Shown piece after piece: positions 1 through 8,628 of a stretch of 64,000 bases of DNA. Under the pieces are notes generated by a model. The model searched no databases. It was not told the origin of the DNA and saw only the letters and a list, made by a program, of their open reading frames with translations. The translations under genes were made by a program, and so were the position numbers. The stretch comes from an uncultured Syntrophobacterales bacterium. GTDB taxonomy: Bacteria > Desulfobacterota > Syntrophia > Syntrophales > UBA5619. Where the stretch lies: NCBI GenBank assembly GCA_903928915.1, contig CAIYSL010000061.1, positions 39,859 to 103,858 of the forward strand, in the 5' to 3' direction. Each line of letters starts with the position of its first letter. The first letter of the stretch is position 1.

Positions 1-13
1 CCCCGACGTCCCA

Positions 14-775
14 TCAGGACTCCTTCAGCAGGCCGGCGAGGCCGTCGGCGTCACGCTGTCCGATCAACTTTTTCAGGCGCGCGAGGTTCTTTTCGTACCG
101 GGCGATGATCTCCGGAAGTGCAGGGTTGCCCGCGAGGATGGCCGCGTACATCTCGGGGCGAAGGCCGAAGACCTTGGCGACGATGGCCTGTTTGGTTCGA
201 AAGACAGGGGTGGAAAAGCGCTCCAGCGCCGCCGGCTCCACGCCGGAATCGCGGAGCGCGAGCCCCATCAGGATCGTGTCGAGGTGGGTCAGCCCCTGGA
301 CGAGGGCCATCATCCGGTCGTGTTCGGCGGGCGTCGTTACCGTCACGCGGGCGCCCCCCGCGGTAAAGAGCCGTTCCATCCGGCCGAGCCAGCGCTCGCC
401 TCGCCCCGGACACAGGACGATGTTCTGTCCCGCGAGGGAGGGGCAATCCGGCCCGAACAGGGGGTGGCAGCCGACCACCTCCGCCCGCGTCGCGGCGACC
501 ATCGCCCGGACCGGTTCTTCCTTGAGGGAGGTGAGGTCCATCAGGAGCGCCTCTTTGGCAAGGTGCGGCCCCACCGCGTCGATGACTTCGCGGGTCGCCG
601 CGATCGGGACGGCGACGATGATAACCGGGCAGCGGCCGGCGAGCTCCGGGATCGACATCCCGCTCGTCCGTCCGCTCCGCTGGACCGCATAGCCTGCCCC
701 GGCGAAGTAATCGGCGAACCACCCGCCGATCCCGCCCGTCCCGCCGATGATCCCGATTTCAAAATCTTTCATCAT
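14..775 (-). CDS. tyrA: Prephenate dehydrogenase
   Basis: Oxidises prephenate (or arogenate) toward tyrosine in the cytoplasm. The 253-residue protein opens with a Rossmann dinucleotide loop (IGIIGGTGGIGGWF, residues 8-21) and carries the family's GCHPLFGP segment; the C-terminal half is the helical dimerisation domain. No chorismate mutase or ACT domain is attached, so feedback control must come from elsewhere. It is the last visible gene of the aromatic operon and is separated from aroC by 172 bp holding a palindromic repeat. Two ATG codons occur at the start (MMKD). The stop codon shares bases with a possible ATG at 14-12, so another gene may follow beyond the window edge. Prephenate versus arogenate preference cannot be told from sequence alone. 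Confidence 0.9.
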   Translation of the reverse strand: MMKDFEIGIIGGTGGIGGWFADYFAGAGYAVQRSGRTSGMSIPELAGRCPVIIVAVPIAATREVIDAVGPHLAKEALLMDLTSLKEEPVRAMVAATRAEVVGCHPLFGPDCPSLAGQNIVLCPGRGERWLGRMERLFTAGGARVTVTTPAEHDRMMALVQGLTHLDTILMGLALRDSGVEPAALERFSTPVFRTKQAIVAKVFGLRPEMYAAILAGNPALPEIIARYEKNLARLKKLIGQRDADGLAGLLKES

Positions 776-820
776 GCATTCTTTCCCCGTGACCTAGTAC
801 TCCTGGTATCCCCTGGCGTG

Positions 821-946
821 GACGGCTTCTCAAAAAGCTCCAGAGGCAAGGCGCGCAAGGCGCGAGGAGTGCGGCTTACTCTTGCGTACGCCGCAACGAC
901 GAGGGCTGAAGCGCAACGCCGCATATGGGGCTTTTTCAGAAGCCGT
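821..946. repeat. Large palindromic intergenic repeat between aroC and tyrA
   Basis: The ends are near-perfect inverted repeats: ACGGCTTCTCAAAAAGC at 822-838 against GCTTTTTCAGAAGCCGT at 930-946. A second, smaller inverted pair lies in the centre (TTGCGTACGCCGCAA, about 882-896), and the element abuts the aroC stop codon. From memory, intergenic repeats of this form recur in deltaproteobacterial genomes, but the number of copies here cannot be counted from one window. Its RNA would fold into a long hairpin inside the operon transcript, which could attenuate or process tyrA mRNA. Confidence 0.75.
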
Positions 947-947
947 A

Positions 948-2003
948 TCAATCCGTGATCGCCCGCTGCCGGAGCAGATGATCCGCCAGCACAATCGCCA
1001 CCATGGCTTCGCAGACCGGGACGATCCGCGGGATGACCGAGGCGTCGTGCCGGCCGCCGATCGTCACGACCGCGGGCCGGCCCTGTGCGTCCACGGTCTC
1101 CTGGGGGCGGGCGATTGACGGGATGGGCTTGCAGGCGACCCGCAGGACGATCTCGGCGCCGGTGGTGATCCCGGCGAGGACCCCCCCGGCGTTGTTGCTC
1201 GTGAATCCGCCGGGGCAGATCGGGTCGTTGCAGGCGGAGCCCTGCATCCGCGCGGCCGCGAACCCCGCGCCGATCTCCACCCCCTTGACGGTTCCGATCC
1301 CCATCAGCGCCCCTGCCAGGTCCGCGTCGATCTTGCCGAAGACCGGCTCGCCCAGGCCCGGCGGGCAGCCCTGAACCCGGATCTCCACGATCCCGCCGAG
1401 GGTGTCGCCCGCGGCCCGCGCCTCCGTGAGGCGCGCGAGCATCTCCTGCTCCGCCCCGGGGTCGGGACAACGCAGCGGACTTGCCGCTGCCGCCTCGGGG
1501 GAACCGGGCTGTGCGACCACGCCGCCCAGCTCCCGCGTCCAGGCCTTGACGACGATCCCGGCCCGGCCGATCACCCGGCGGGCCACGGCGCCGGCGGCCA
1601 CCCGGGCCGCCGTCTCCCGGCCCGAGGCGCGGCCGCCGCCCCGGTGGTCCCGGATCCCGTACTTGGCCTGGTAGGTGATGTCGCCGTGGCCCGGCCGGTA
1701 CAGGTCGCGCAGGCCATCGTAGGCGTCGGCGGTGGCATCGGCGTTGCGGATCAGAAGGCTGATCGGCGTTCCGGTCGTCTTCCCCGCGAACAGGCCGGAG
1801 AGGATCTCGACTCTGTCCGCCTCCCGGCGGGGGCTTGCCGACGGGATCAGGCCCGGCCGCCGCCGGTCGAGCTCGGCTTGGATATCGGCCGCGGCAATGG
1901 CGAGCAGGGGCGGGCAGCCGTCGATCACGGCCCCGGTGGCCGGGCCGTGCGACTCTCCCCAGGTGGTGACCCGAAACAGGACGCCGATTGAGTTTCCGGA
2001 CAT
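948..2003 (-). CDS. aroC: Chorismate synthase
   Basis: Converts 5-enolpyruvylshikimate-3-phosphate to chorismate using reduced FMN, the last common step of aromatic biosynthesis. The 351-residue length is normal for the bacterial enzyme. Family signatures are visible: the N-terminal TTWGESHGPATGAVIDG, the HRGGGRASGRETAARVAAG segment, and the C-terminal GRHDASVIPR. The ATG is preceded by AGAGGAGCG, a good ribosome binding site. It starts 12 bp after the aroK stop, and its own stop touches the palindromic repeat. Whether the enzyme has its own flavin reductase activity cannot be judged from sequence. Confidence 0.97.
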   Translation of the reverse strand: MSGNSIGVLFRVTTWGESHGPATGAVIDGCPPLLAIAAADIQAELDRRRPGLIPSASPRREADRVEILSGLFAGKTTGTPISLLIRNADATADAYDGLRDLYRPGHGDITYQAKYGIRDHRGGGRASGRETAARVAAGAVARRVIGRAGIVVKAWTRELGGVVAQPGSPEAAAASPLRCPDPGAEQEMLARLTEARAAGDTLGGIVEIRVQGCPPGLGEPVFGKIDADLAGALMGIGTVKGVEIGAGFAAARMQGSACNDPICPGGFTSNNAGGVLAGITTGAEIVLRVACKPIPSIARPQETVDAQGRPAVVTIGGRHDASVIPRIVPVCEAMVAIVLADHLLRQRAITD

Positions 2004-2015
2004 GGTTCGCTCCTC

Positions 2016-2579
2016 TTAGCGGTTTTCTCCGGGATCGGCACTGATCCCCGCCGTCTCCGGGAACCGCTCCCGCAGGGCAGTGCGGATCGCCCCCACCACC
2101 GCCGCGACGGGGATGCCGGTCGTGTCGACGACGATATCGGCGAGCTGCCGGTACAGCGGCTCCCGCTCGGCCAGTACCGCCCGCATCTCCTGTACGCTCG
2201 GCTCGCCCGTGAGCGACGGCCGTTCGGTCCCGCGCTCTTTGTCCCGGACCATCCGGCCGGCGATCGCCTCGGGACTGGCGGAAAGCCAGATGAAGAACCC
2301 CTTGGCCTTGAGGTCCGCCACGTTTTCGGGGGCGCAGACCGTGCCGCCTCCCAGGGAGATGACCCCGCCGTCGGTGCCGGCAAGCTCCCGGACCACCTCC
2401 CGCTCGGCCGCGCGGAAGGCGGGCCAGCCATTTTCGGCCACGATCCGGGAGATCGGGCGGCCGGTCCGCTGTTCGATCATCTCGTCCGTGTCGAAGAAGG
2501 GGGCCCCGAGCTCCTCGGCCAGGCAGCGGCCGGCGGTGCTCTTGCCGGTGCAGCGGAACCCCATCAGGATCACGTTCAT
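2016..2579 (-). CDS. aroK: Shikimate kinase
   Basis: Phosphorylates shikimate at the 3-hydroxyl with ATP. The 187-residue protein begins MNVILMGFRCTGKST, a P-loop. The shikimate-binding FFDTDEMIE, the Walker-B-like GGVISLGGGT and the lid region around ERPSLTG are all present. I place the start at 2579, where ATG overlaps the aroA stop as ATGA; a longer in-frame extension to 2630 lacks a convincing start and would lie inside aroA. The size fits the AroK/AroL family, and the overlap implies translational coupling to aroA. Confidence 0.95.
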   Translation of the reverse strand: MNVILMGFRCTGKSTAGRCLAEELGAPFFDTDEMIEQRTGRPISRIVAENGWPAFRAAEREVVRELAGTDGGVISLGGGTVCAPENVADLKAKGFFIWLSASPEAIAGRMVRDKERGTERPSLTGEPSVQEMRAVLAEREPLYRQLADIVVDTTGIPVAAVVGAIRTALRERFPETAGISADPGENR

Positions 2580-3838
2580 GAAAGCCCCTCCAGGGCCTGC
2601 CAGAACCCGGGGAAGGATTTCCCGACGCACCCCTCTCCCTCGATCTTCATCCCCGGGACCGCCAGCCCCAGGACCGCGAAGCTCATGGCAATCCGGTGGT
2701 CGTCGTAGGTGGCGATCGTCGCGCCGCGGGGGGCTCCCCCGGTGACGGCGATCCCGTCGGGGAGCTCCTCGGCGGCAATCCCGGTCTTTCGCAGTTCCTT
2801 CACCATCGCGGCCAGCCGGTCGCTCTCCTTGATCCGGAGGTGGGCCACGTTGCGGATCAGGGTCCGGCCCGGACGGAGCGCCGCGAGCACGGCCAGGGTC
2901 GGCACCATGTCGGGCATTGCGGCCAGGTCGAAGGTCATCTCCCCGGGCGGGAGTTGACCGCCGACGACCTCCACTGCGCCCTCCCCCCGGGCGACCCGGC
3001 AGCCGAGCCGCTCCAGGAGCGTGAGGAACCCCGCGTCCCCCTGGCCGGAACGCGGGTTGACGTTCTCCACCCTGATGCGGCCCTTGGTGAGCGCCGCGGC
3101 GAGAAAGAAGTACGAGGCGCTGGAGAGGTCCCCTTCGACCCGGTACTGCCGGCCGCGGTAGCGCTGGCCGCTCTTTACCACGTAGCGGCCGGCCCCGTCC
3201 AGGGCCACGTCGACGCCGAAGGCCCCCATCGTCTCCACGGTGAGCGCCACGTAGGGGAGCGACGGGACCCGCCCCTCCAGGGCGATGGTCACCTCGCCCG
3301 CCGCGTACGGAGCGGCGATCAAGAGCGCCGAGACGTACTGGCTGCTCTCGATGTCCCGCAGCCGCAGCTTTGCCCCCCGCAGGCCTCCGCCGCGGACCGT
3401 CACCGGCGGAAAGCCGCGGTCCCCCTCGGTTTCGCAGCGGGCCCCGAGTGCCGCCAGGGCGTCGATGAGGGGCTTCAGCGGCCGCTGCCGCAGCCGCGGG
3501 GTCCCGGTCAGGACGGCCGGGCCGTCGCCGAGCGCGGCCACCGCGGTGAGGATCCGCATCGCCGTTCCGTTGTTCCCCAGCCGGATCTCCCCCGCCGGGC
3601 GGGCCAGCTTCCCGCCGGTTCCGCGGATGGCCATCTCCGTGCCCGTCGTCCCGATGCCGGCCCCAAGCGCCGCGAGCGCCCGGCCCAGCAGTTTTGTGTC
3701 CTCGGCCACGAGGACCTCCGTCAGGCGCGACTCCCCCTCGGCGAGGGCCGCGATCACCATCGCCCGCTGGGTGTAGCTCTTCGATCCGGGGATCCGGACC
3801 GTCGCGTCGAGCGCTTCGCGCGGCGTTATCTCAATCAT
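2576..3838 (-). CDS. aroA: 3-phosphoshikimate 1-carboxyvinyltransferase (EPSP synthase)
   Basis: Transfers the enolpyruvyl group of PEP to shikimate-3-phosphate; this is the enzyme inhibited by glyphosate. The 420-residue protein shows PGSKSYTQRAMVIAALA at the N terminus, LGNNGTAMRILTAVAAL around residue 88, RQRPLKPLIDAL, and the C-terminal ESDRLAAM and DDHRIAMSFAV motifs. The glyphosate-loop segment reads GNNGTAMR rather than the GNAGTAMR of classical class I enzymes, a difference worth noting but not enough to assign a class. It starts 9 bp after aroE and its stop overlaps the aroK start. Confidence 0.96.
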   Translation of the reverse strand: MIEITPREALDATVRIPGSKSYTQRAMVIAALAEGESRLTEVLVAEDTKLLGRALAALGAGIGTTGTEMAIRGTGGKLARPAGEIRLGNNGTAMRILTAVAALGDGPAVLTGTPRLRQRPLKPLIDALAALGARCETEGDRGFPPVTVRGGGLRGAKLRLRDIESSQYVSALLIAAPYAAGEVTIALEGRVPSLPYVALTVETMGAFGVDVALDGAGRYVVKSGQRYRGRQYRVEGDLSSASYFFLAAALTKGRIRVENVNPRSGQGDAGFLTLLERLGCRVARGEGAVEVVGGQLPPGEMTFDLAAMPDMVPTLAVLAALRPGRTLIRNVAHLRIKESDRLAAMVKELRKTGIAAEELPDGIAVTGGAPRGATIATYDDHRIAMSFAVLGLAVPGMKIEGEGCVGKSFPGFWQALEGLS

Positions 3839-3847
3839 GCTGTTTCC

Positions 3848-4663
3848 CTACCCATCGCTATCCGTTAATCGTTCCAGGACCACCCGCCGCATCTCCTCGA
3901 CCGGCGGCTCCTGCCCGGTCCAGAGGCGGATCTGCTCGGCCCCCTGGTGGACGAGCATCCCGATCCCGGAGCGGACGGCGCACCCGGCCGCCCGGGCCTC
4001 CCTGAGGAGCCGCGTCAACGGCGGGTTGTAGATCATGTCCATCACCCGGGGAAACCGGGCGAGGAGCCGCGCCTCCACGGGGGTTTGCCCCGTCTCGGGG
4101 TGCATCCCCCGGGGGGTCGTGTTGATCAGGCAGTCCGCCCGCAGGCCGGCGAGCGCCGCAGCGGGCTCCCATCGGCACCCAAGACTGCGGGCCAGCTCCT
4201 GCGCCCTGGCCGGTGTCCGGTTGACGCAGATCGGCGTCCCGCCTGCTTCCCGGAGCGCGTACAGGGCCGCCCGGGCCGCCCCGCCGGCGCCGAGGACGAC
4301 GAACACCCTGGCCGGGACCGCCATCCACTCCCCCAGGTCGCGCAGGAACCCCGGGGCGTCGGTGTTGCATCCGCTGAGCCTGCCGTTGCGGTTGACGATC
4401 GTGTTTACCGCCCCGATCGCGGCGGCCGCCGGGTCGATCTCGTCGAGGAGCTCCATCACCGACTCCTTGAACGGGATGGTGACGCTCGCCCCGGCGATGC
4501 CTTCGTCCCGGATCAGTCGGACGACCTCGGCGGCCCGATCCACCCGGAAGGCCCGGTAGTCGGCGGCGATCCCCATGCGGGCGTAGGCCGCGGCGTGCAT
4601 GGCAGGCGAGAGGCTCTGGCTCACGGGGTTCCCGAACAGGGCATACCGGACGGTTTCAGTCAC
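3848..4663 (-). CDS. aroE: Shikimate dehydrogenase
   Basis: Reduces 3-dehydroshikimate to shikimate with NADPH. The 271-residue length matches AroE. Visible motifs are YALFGNPVSQSLSPAMHAAA (substrate pocket), VTIPFKES with the catalytic lysine, NTIVN, and the nucleotide loop VLGAGGAARAALYAL. The likely start is a GTG at 4663 that overlaps the end of aroD by 8 bp; upstream in-frame sequence belongs to aroD in another frame. The strong overlap indicates translational coupling. Confidence 0.95.
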   Translation of the reverse strand: MTETVRYALFGNPVSQSLSPAMHAAAYARMGIAADYRAFRVDRAAEVVRLIRDEGIAGASVTIPFKESVMELLDEIDPAAAAIGAVNTIVNRNGRLSGCNTDAPGFLRDLGEWMAVPARVFVVLGAGGAARAALYALREAGGTPICVNRTPARAQELARSLGCRWEPAAALAGLRADCLINTTPRGMHPETGQTPVEARLLARFPRVMDMIYNPPLTRLLREARAAGCAVRSGIGMLVHQGAEQIRLWTGQEPPVEEMRRVVLERLTDSDG

Positions 4664-5342
4664 GACCCGCACCTCCCAGGATTCGGCCGACCTCCCGCAG
4701 CTCGGCGATCGTGAGCTGGCCCGGGGCCGAGGCCTCGTCGCGGTCGAGCGAGGCATAGTCGATCGCGGAGCCGAAAAGCGGCGCGGCGATCCGGCTGACT
4801 TTCCCGGCCGCCCCCATGCAGAAGGCGGCGATCGCCTGCCCCTGCTCGCGGGCCAGGGGGATGAGCTCCAGGACCCGCAGGCAGTCGGCGGCGGCATCGG
4901 CGGTGGTGACGATCTTGACGATCGCCGGTGCATCCGCCCTGCACGCGTCGAGCTTCCGCCGGAGCGATTCGGCGGGGGGCGTCCCGGAGAAGTCGTGCCA
5001 CGAGGAGATCAAGCGCGTGCGGCCGCCTGCCAGCACGGCGCGCAGCTCCGCCTTCAGGCCCGGGTCGGTCGCCTGCTCGCAGTCCACGTAGTCGGCCCCG
5101 AGGCGCGCTGCGGCCGCGAGCGAGGCGATCCGCTTTGCCTCGGCGCCGGCGAACCCGCCCCCCTCGGCGGCGCTGCGGTTGGTGACGATCACGGCGCAGC
5201 GCCGCGGCGCGAGCAGGCGCTCCAGGTCGGCGCCGGGGATCCGGTCGATCCTGAGCTCCACGACGTCGGCCAGCGGGGCGGCCCGTTCCATGAGCGCCAG
5301 GGCCGCGTCGGTCGTGGCCGCGCTGACGGGGATGCAGATCAC
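4656..5342 (-). CDS. aroD: Type I 3-dehydroquinate dehydratase
   Basis: Dehydrates 3-dehydroquinate to 3-dehydroshikimate through a Schiff-base lysine. The 228-residue TIM-barrel protein has VVELRIDRI near the N terminus, SWHDFSGTP (catalytic histidine) and PAIVKIVTTA (Schiff-base lysine), which identify the type I class rather than type II AroQ. The start is a GTG at 5342 that overlaps the pheA stop as GTGA. Much longer in-frame open sequence upstream is a shadow of pheA. The C terminus overlaps the aroE start. Confidence 0.94.
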   Translation of the reverse strand: MICIPVSAATTDAALALMERAAPLADVVELRIDRIPGADLERLLAPRRCAVIVTNRSAAEGGGFAGAEAKRIASLAAAARLGADYVDCEQATDPGLKAELRAVLAGGRTRLISSWHDFSGTPPAESLRRKLDACRADAPAIVKIVTTADAAADCLRVLELIPLAREQGQAIAAFCMGAAGKVSRIAAPLFGSAIDYASLDRDEASAPGQLTIAELREVGRILGGAGRD

Positions 5343-6442
5343 GGCAGCTCCTCCCCCCGGGGGTAGGACCCCAGGACCTTGAGGAAGGCGGTTCTGTTTT
5401 TCAGTTCGGTGAGACACTCCTCCGCCTTCTCCTCTGTGGCGTGGCCGGCGAAGTCGGCGAAGAAGAGGTACTCCCACATCCGGTCCCGCATCGGGAAGGA
5501 CTCGATCCGGAGCAGGTTGAGCCCCGCCTCCGCAAAGGGGGCCAGGGCCCGCTGCAGGGCGCCGGGGACGTGGGGGGTCCCGAAGAGGATCGAGGTCTTG
5601 TCGCGGCCGGTGACCCCGCCGCCTTTTTCCCCGGGCCGCGGTCCGATCACCAGGAAGCGGGTGGTGTTGCCGGGGTTGTCCTCGATCCCCTCGGCCAGGA
5701 CGTTCAGGCCGTACGTCTCGGCGGCCAGGATGCTCGCCACGGCTGCCGCCCGTTTGTCCTCCCTGACCCGGCGGGCCGCCCCGGCCGTGCTCTCCACTTC
5801 GACGAGCGGGACGCCGGGGATGTGGGTGCGGAGCCACACCTGGCACTGGGCAAGGGCCTGGGGGTGGGAGTAGATCTTCCGGATCGCGTCCCGGTCGTCG
5901 CCGCCGGACAGCAGACAGTGCCGCACCCGCAGGTACACCTCCGCCCGGATCGAAAGCGGCGTCGAGATGAGCCGGTCGAGGGTCGCCTTGACCGACCCCT
6001 CGGCGGAGTTTTCCACCGGCACGATCCCCCACTGCTCCCGGCCCCGCTCCACCTCGTCGAACACCTCGGGGATCGTGGCCGTGGGGATCGCGGCGATCCC
6101 GCCGCCGAAGTGGGCGAGGGCCGCCTGGTGGCTGAAGGAGGCCTCCGGTCCGAGGAAGGCCACGGTGGTGGGCTTCTGGAGGAAACGCGACGCCGAGAGG
6201 ATCTCCCGGAAGATCCCCCGGAGCGCCGCCTCGGAGAGGATCCCCTCGTTGAACTCCTCCAGGTGGCGGTAGACCACGGCCTCCCGCGAGGGGTCGTACA
6301 CCTCGCGGCCGGCGGCGCGCTTGGTCTTGCCGATCGCGAGCGAAACGGCCGCCCGTTCGTTCAGGAGCCGGACGATCTCCCGGTCGGCCTGCTCGATCTT
6401 TTCCCTGAGCTGCTCCATCGTCTCTGCGGTGTTCTCGTTCAT
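5339..6442 (-). CDS. pheA: Bifunctional chorismate mutase / prephenate dehydratase
   Basis: Makes phenylpyruvate from chorismate in two steps for phenylalanine synthesis. The 367-residue protein has an AroQ-type chorismate mutase helix bundle at residues about 8-90, a prephenate dehydratase domain from VAFLGPEASFSHQAAL to the NTTRFLVI region, and a C-terminal ACT domain containing GLNLLRIESFP. In the ACT motif the usual ESRP reads ESFP, a change in the phenylalanine-binding loop that may alter feedback inhibition. ATG overlaps the aroB stop (ATGA). PheA sits mid-operon between shikimate-pathway genes rather than at the end. Confidence 0.95.
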   Translation of the reverse strand: MNENTAETMEQLREKIEQADREIVRLLNERAAVSLAIGKTKRAAGREVYDPSREAVVYRHLEEFNEGILSEAALRGIFREILSASRFLQKPTTVAFLGPEASFSHQAALAHFGGGIAAIPTATIPEVFDEVERGREQWGIVPVENSAEGSVKATLDRLISTPLSIRAEVYLRVRHCLLSGGDDRDAIRKIYSHPQALAQCQVWLRTHIPGVPLVEVESTAGAARRVREDKRAAAVASILAAETYGLNVLAEGIEDNPGNTTRFLVIGPRPGEKGGGVTGRDKTSILFGTPHVPGALQRALAPFAEAGLNLLRIESFPMRDRMWEYLFFADFAGHATEEKAEECLTELKNRTAFLKVLGSYPRGEELP

Positions 6443-7536
6443 CCCTTTTTCAATCCTTCCAGCGTCTTGGTCAACAGCTCCTCGGGGATGCTCCCGTTGA
6501 CGATCGGGACCCCCAGTTTCTTCAGCAGGACGAACCGGACGGTCTGTCCCTGCCGCTTCTTGTCCCGGCCGATCCGGGTGCGGATCTCGGTCAGGTCGAG
6601 GTTTGCCGGGATCCGGTCGGGCAGGCCCAGCGCCCGGATGGTCGCGACGATCCGCCGGCCGTCGTCGGCGGGCAGATGGTGGAGCTGCTCGGAGAGCCGC
6701 GCCGCGGCCACCATGCCGATCGCCACCGCCTCGCCGTGGGACAGGGCGTAGGCCGAGGCCGCCTCGACGGCGTGGCCGATCGTGTGGCCGAAGTTCAGGA
6801 CCTTGCGCAGCCCGTTGTCCCGCTCGTCGAGCTCGACGAACCCCTTCTTGATCCGGCAGGCCGTCGCCACGATCCGCTCGAGGAATGCCGGTTCCCGGAG
6901 CGATCCCTCCGTTGCGGCGGCGTCGAGGCTGTCCAGGAGGTCCGGGGCGTCTATGGCCCCGTATTTTACCACCTCGGCGAGGCCGCTTGCGAGCTGGCGG
7001 TCGGGGAGCGTCCCGAGGAAGGAGGTGTCGATGAACACCCCCTTGGGCTGGTAAAAGGTCCCGAGGATGTTCTTGCCCCAGGCGGTGTCCACCCCGGTCT
7101 TCCCGCCGATGCTGCTGTCCACCTGGGCCAGGAGGGTGGTGGGGACCTGGATCACCGGGATCCCCCGCATGTAGATCGAGGCGGCAAACCCCGTCAGGTC
7201 GCCGATGACGCCGCCGCCCAGGGCGATCAGGGCGGTCTGCCGGTCCGCCCCGAGGCCGGTCAGCCGTTCGGTAACGCCGAGGACCGTCCCGATCTCCTTG
7301 GCGGCCTCGCCGGGGGGGACCGTGATCCGCTCGACCTTGAGGTCGGTCTGCCGCAGGGCCTGCTGCACCCGCTCGCCGTGGAGGGCGTCGATCGCGGTGT
7401 CGGTGACGATGACGTACCGCTCGGCCCAGTTGTTCCGCGCCAGGATCATGGCCATGCGGTCCAGGATCGCCTCGCCGATGTGGATCTCGTAGGAGTTCCC
7501 GGCCTTCCGGGTGAGGTTGACGGTGATCTTGTTCAT
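6439..7536 (-). CDS. aroB: 3-dehydroquinate synthase
   Basis: Cyclises DAHP to 3-dehydroquinate using NAD and a divalent metal. The 365-residue protein shows the nucleotide-binding ALGGGVIGDLTGFAAS, the PTTLLAQVDSSIGGKTGVD signature, metal-ligand regions (AEVVKYGAI, NFGHTIGHAVEA, SHGEAVAIGM), and a normal C terminus. The start at 7536 shares one base with the aroF stop (TGATG); the open frame continuing further upstream is an aroF shadow. Confidence 0.96.
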   Translation of the reverse strand: MNKITVNLTRKAGNSYEIHIGEAILDRMAMILARNNWAERYVIVTDTAIDALHGERVQQALRQTDLKVERITVPPGEAAKEIGTVLGVTERLTGLGADRQTALIALGGGVIGDLTGFAASIYMRGIPVIQVPTTLLAQVDSSIGGKTGVDTAWGKNILGTFYQPKGVFIDTSFLGTLPDRQLASGLAEVVKYGAIDAPDLLDSLDAAATEGSLREPAFLERIVATACRIKKGFVELDERDNGLRKVLNFGHTIGHAVEAASAYALSHGEAVAIGMVAAARLSEQLHHLPADDGRRIVATIRALGLPDRIPANLDLTEIRTRIGRDKKRQGQTVRFVLLKKLGVPIVNGSIPEELLTKTLEGLKKG

Positions 7537-8561
7537 CAGAGCCTCCCGATGCCGTTGCGCATCGTCTCCGCCAGGAGGGTCACCTCGTCCATCATCCGGT
7601 AGAACTGCTCGGGTCTCAGCGACTGGGGGCCGTCCACCAGGGCCTTTTCCGGTTCCGGATGGACCTCGACGATGACGCCGTCGGCCCCGACGGCCACGGC
7701 CGCCCGGGCCAGGGGGATGACGTACCGGGCGTGGCCCGAGGCGTGGCTCGGGTCGAGGATCACCGGCAGGTGGGTCAGCTCCTTCAGGACCGGCACGGCG
7801 CTGATGTCGAGGGTGTTGCGGGTCGTCGTCTCGAAGGTGCGGATCCCGCGCTCGCAGAGGATGACCTGCTCGTTGCCCTCGGAGAGGATGTACTCCGCCG
7901 ACATCAAGAGCTCCTCGATCGTGGTCATCATCCCCCGTTTGAGCAGAACCGGTTTGCGGCAGTGGCCGACCTTCTTCAGGAGCGCGAAATTCTGGACGTT
8001 CCGCGCGCCGATCTGGAGGATGTCGCTGTACTGCTCCACCACATCGACTTCCGTCGTGTTCATCACCTCGGTCACCACCGGCATCCCCACCTTCTCGCCG
8101 ACCTTCTTCAAGAGCTTCAGCCCCTCCTCTTCGAGCCCCTGGAAGCTGTAGGGCGAGGTCCGGGGCTTGAAGGCGCCGCCGCGGAGGATCTTCGCCCCCG
8201 CCTTCTTGACGACGTAGCCGGACTCCATCAACTGCTCCTCGCTCTCGATCGAGCAGGGGCCGGCCATGACGACGAAATCCCCCCCGCCGATCTTCACGTC
8301 GCCGACCTGGATGATGGTGGCCTGGTCGTGGAACTCCCGGCCGGCGAGCTTGTAGGGCTTGAGGATCGGGACCACCTTCTCTACCCCGGGGAGGAAGGCC
8401 GCCGCCTTCAGGTGGGTCTTTCCCCGGTCGTCCCCGATGGCGCCGATCAGGGTCCGCTCCACCCCCTGGGAGACGTGGGGCTTGTACCCCACCGACGCGA
8501 TCCATTCGGTCACCTGGTCGATCTGTTCCTGCGTCACGTTTCTCTTCATCAGAATGATCAT
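7536..8561 (-). CDS. aroF: 3-deoxy-7-phosphoheptulonate (DAHP) synthase, type I-beta with N-terminal regulatory domain
   Basis: Condenses PEP and erythrose-4-phosphate, the committed step of the pathway. The 341-residue protein has an N-terminal ferredoxin-like (ACT-resembling) domain at residues 1-75, as in the Thermotoga-type enzyme, then the KDO8P/DAHP synthase barrel with [24 protein letters not shown], and [12 protein letters not shown]. The family's N-terminal domain is known to give allosteric inhibition by Tyr or Phe. Translation starts at ATG 8561 behind a strong AAAGAGGTG. It is the first structural gene of the operon and lies directly after two terminator-like hairpins and an aromatic-rich leader peptide. 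Confidence 0.95.
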   Translation of the reverse strand: MIILMKRNVTQEQIDQVTEWIASVGYKPHVSQGVERTLIGAIGDDRGKTHLKAAAFLPGVEKVVPILKPYKLAGREFHDQATIIQVGDVKIGGGDFVVMAGPCSIESEEQLMESGYVVKKAGAKILRGGAFKPRTSPYSFQGLEEEGLKLLKKVGEKVGMPVVTEVMNTTEVDVVEQYSDILQIGARNVQNFALLKKVGHCRKPVLLKRGMMTTIEELLMSAEYILSEGNEQVILCERGIRTFETTTRNTLDISAVPVLKELTHLPVILDPSHASGHARYVIPLARAAVAVGADGVIVEVHPEPEKALVDGPQSLRPEQFYRMMDEVTLLAETMRNGIGRL

Positions 8562-8576
8562 GGTTCACCTCTTTCG

Positions 8577-8620
8577 AAAAAAAATGGCCGTGGTGATCTC
8601 GGCGCTGCCACCACGGCCAT
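8577..8620 (-). terminator. Second leader hairpin with U8 tract, just upstream of the aroF ribosome binding site
   Basis: On the transcript strand there is a perfect 12-bp stem, ATGGCCGTGGTG paired with CACCACGGCCAT (genomic 8584-8595 and 8609-8620), with a 13-nt loop and then eight consecutive U residues (8577-8584). This is a textbook intrinsic terminator. It sits only three bases from the aroF Shine-Dalgarno sequence, so it must be conditionally bypassed for the operon to be expressed. Confidence 0.85.
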
Positions 8621-8628
8621 GCAGAAAC

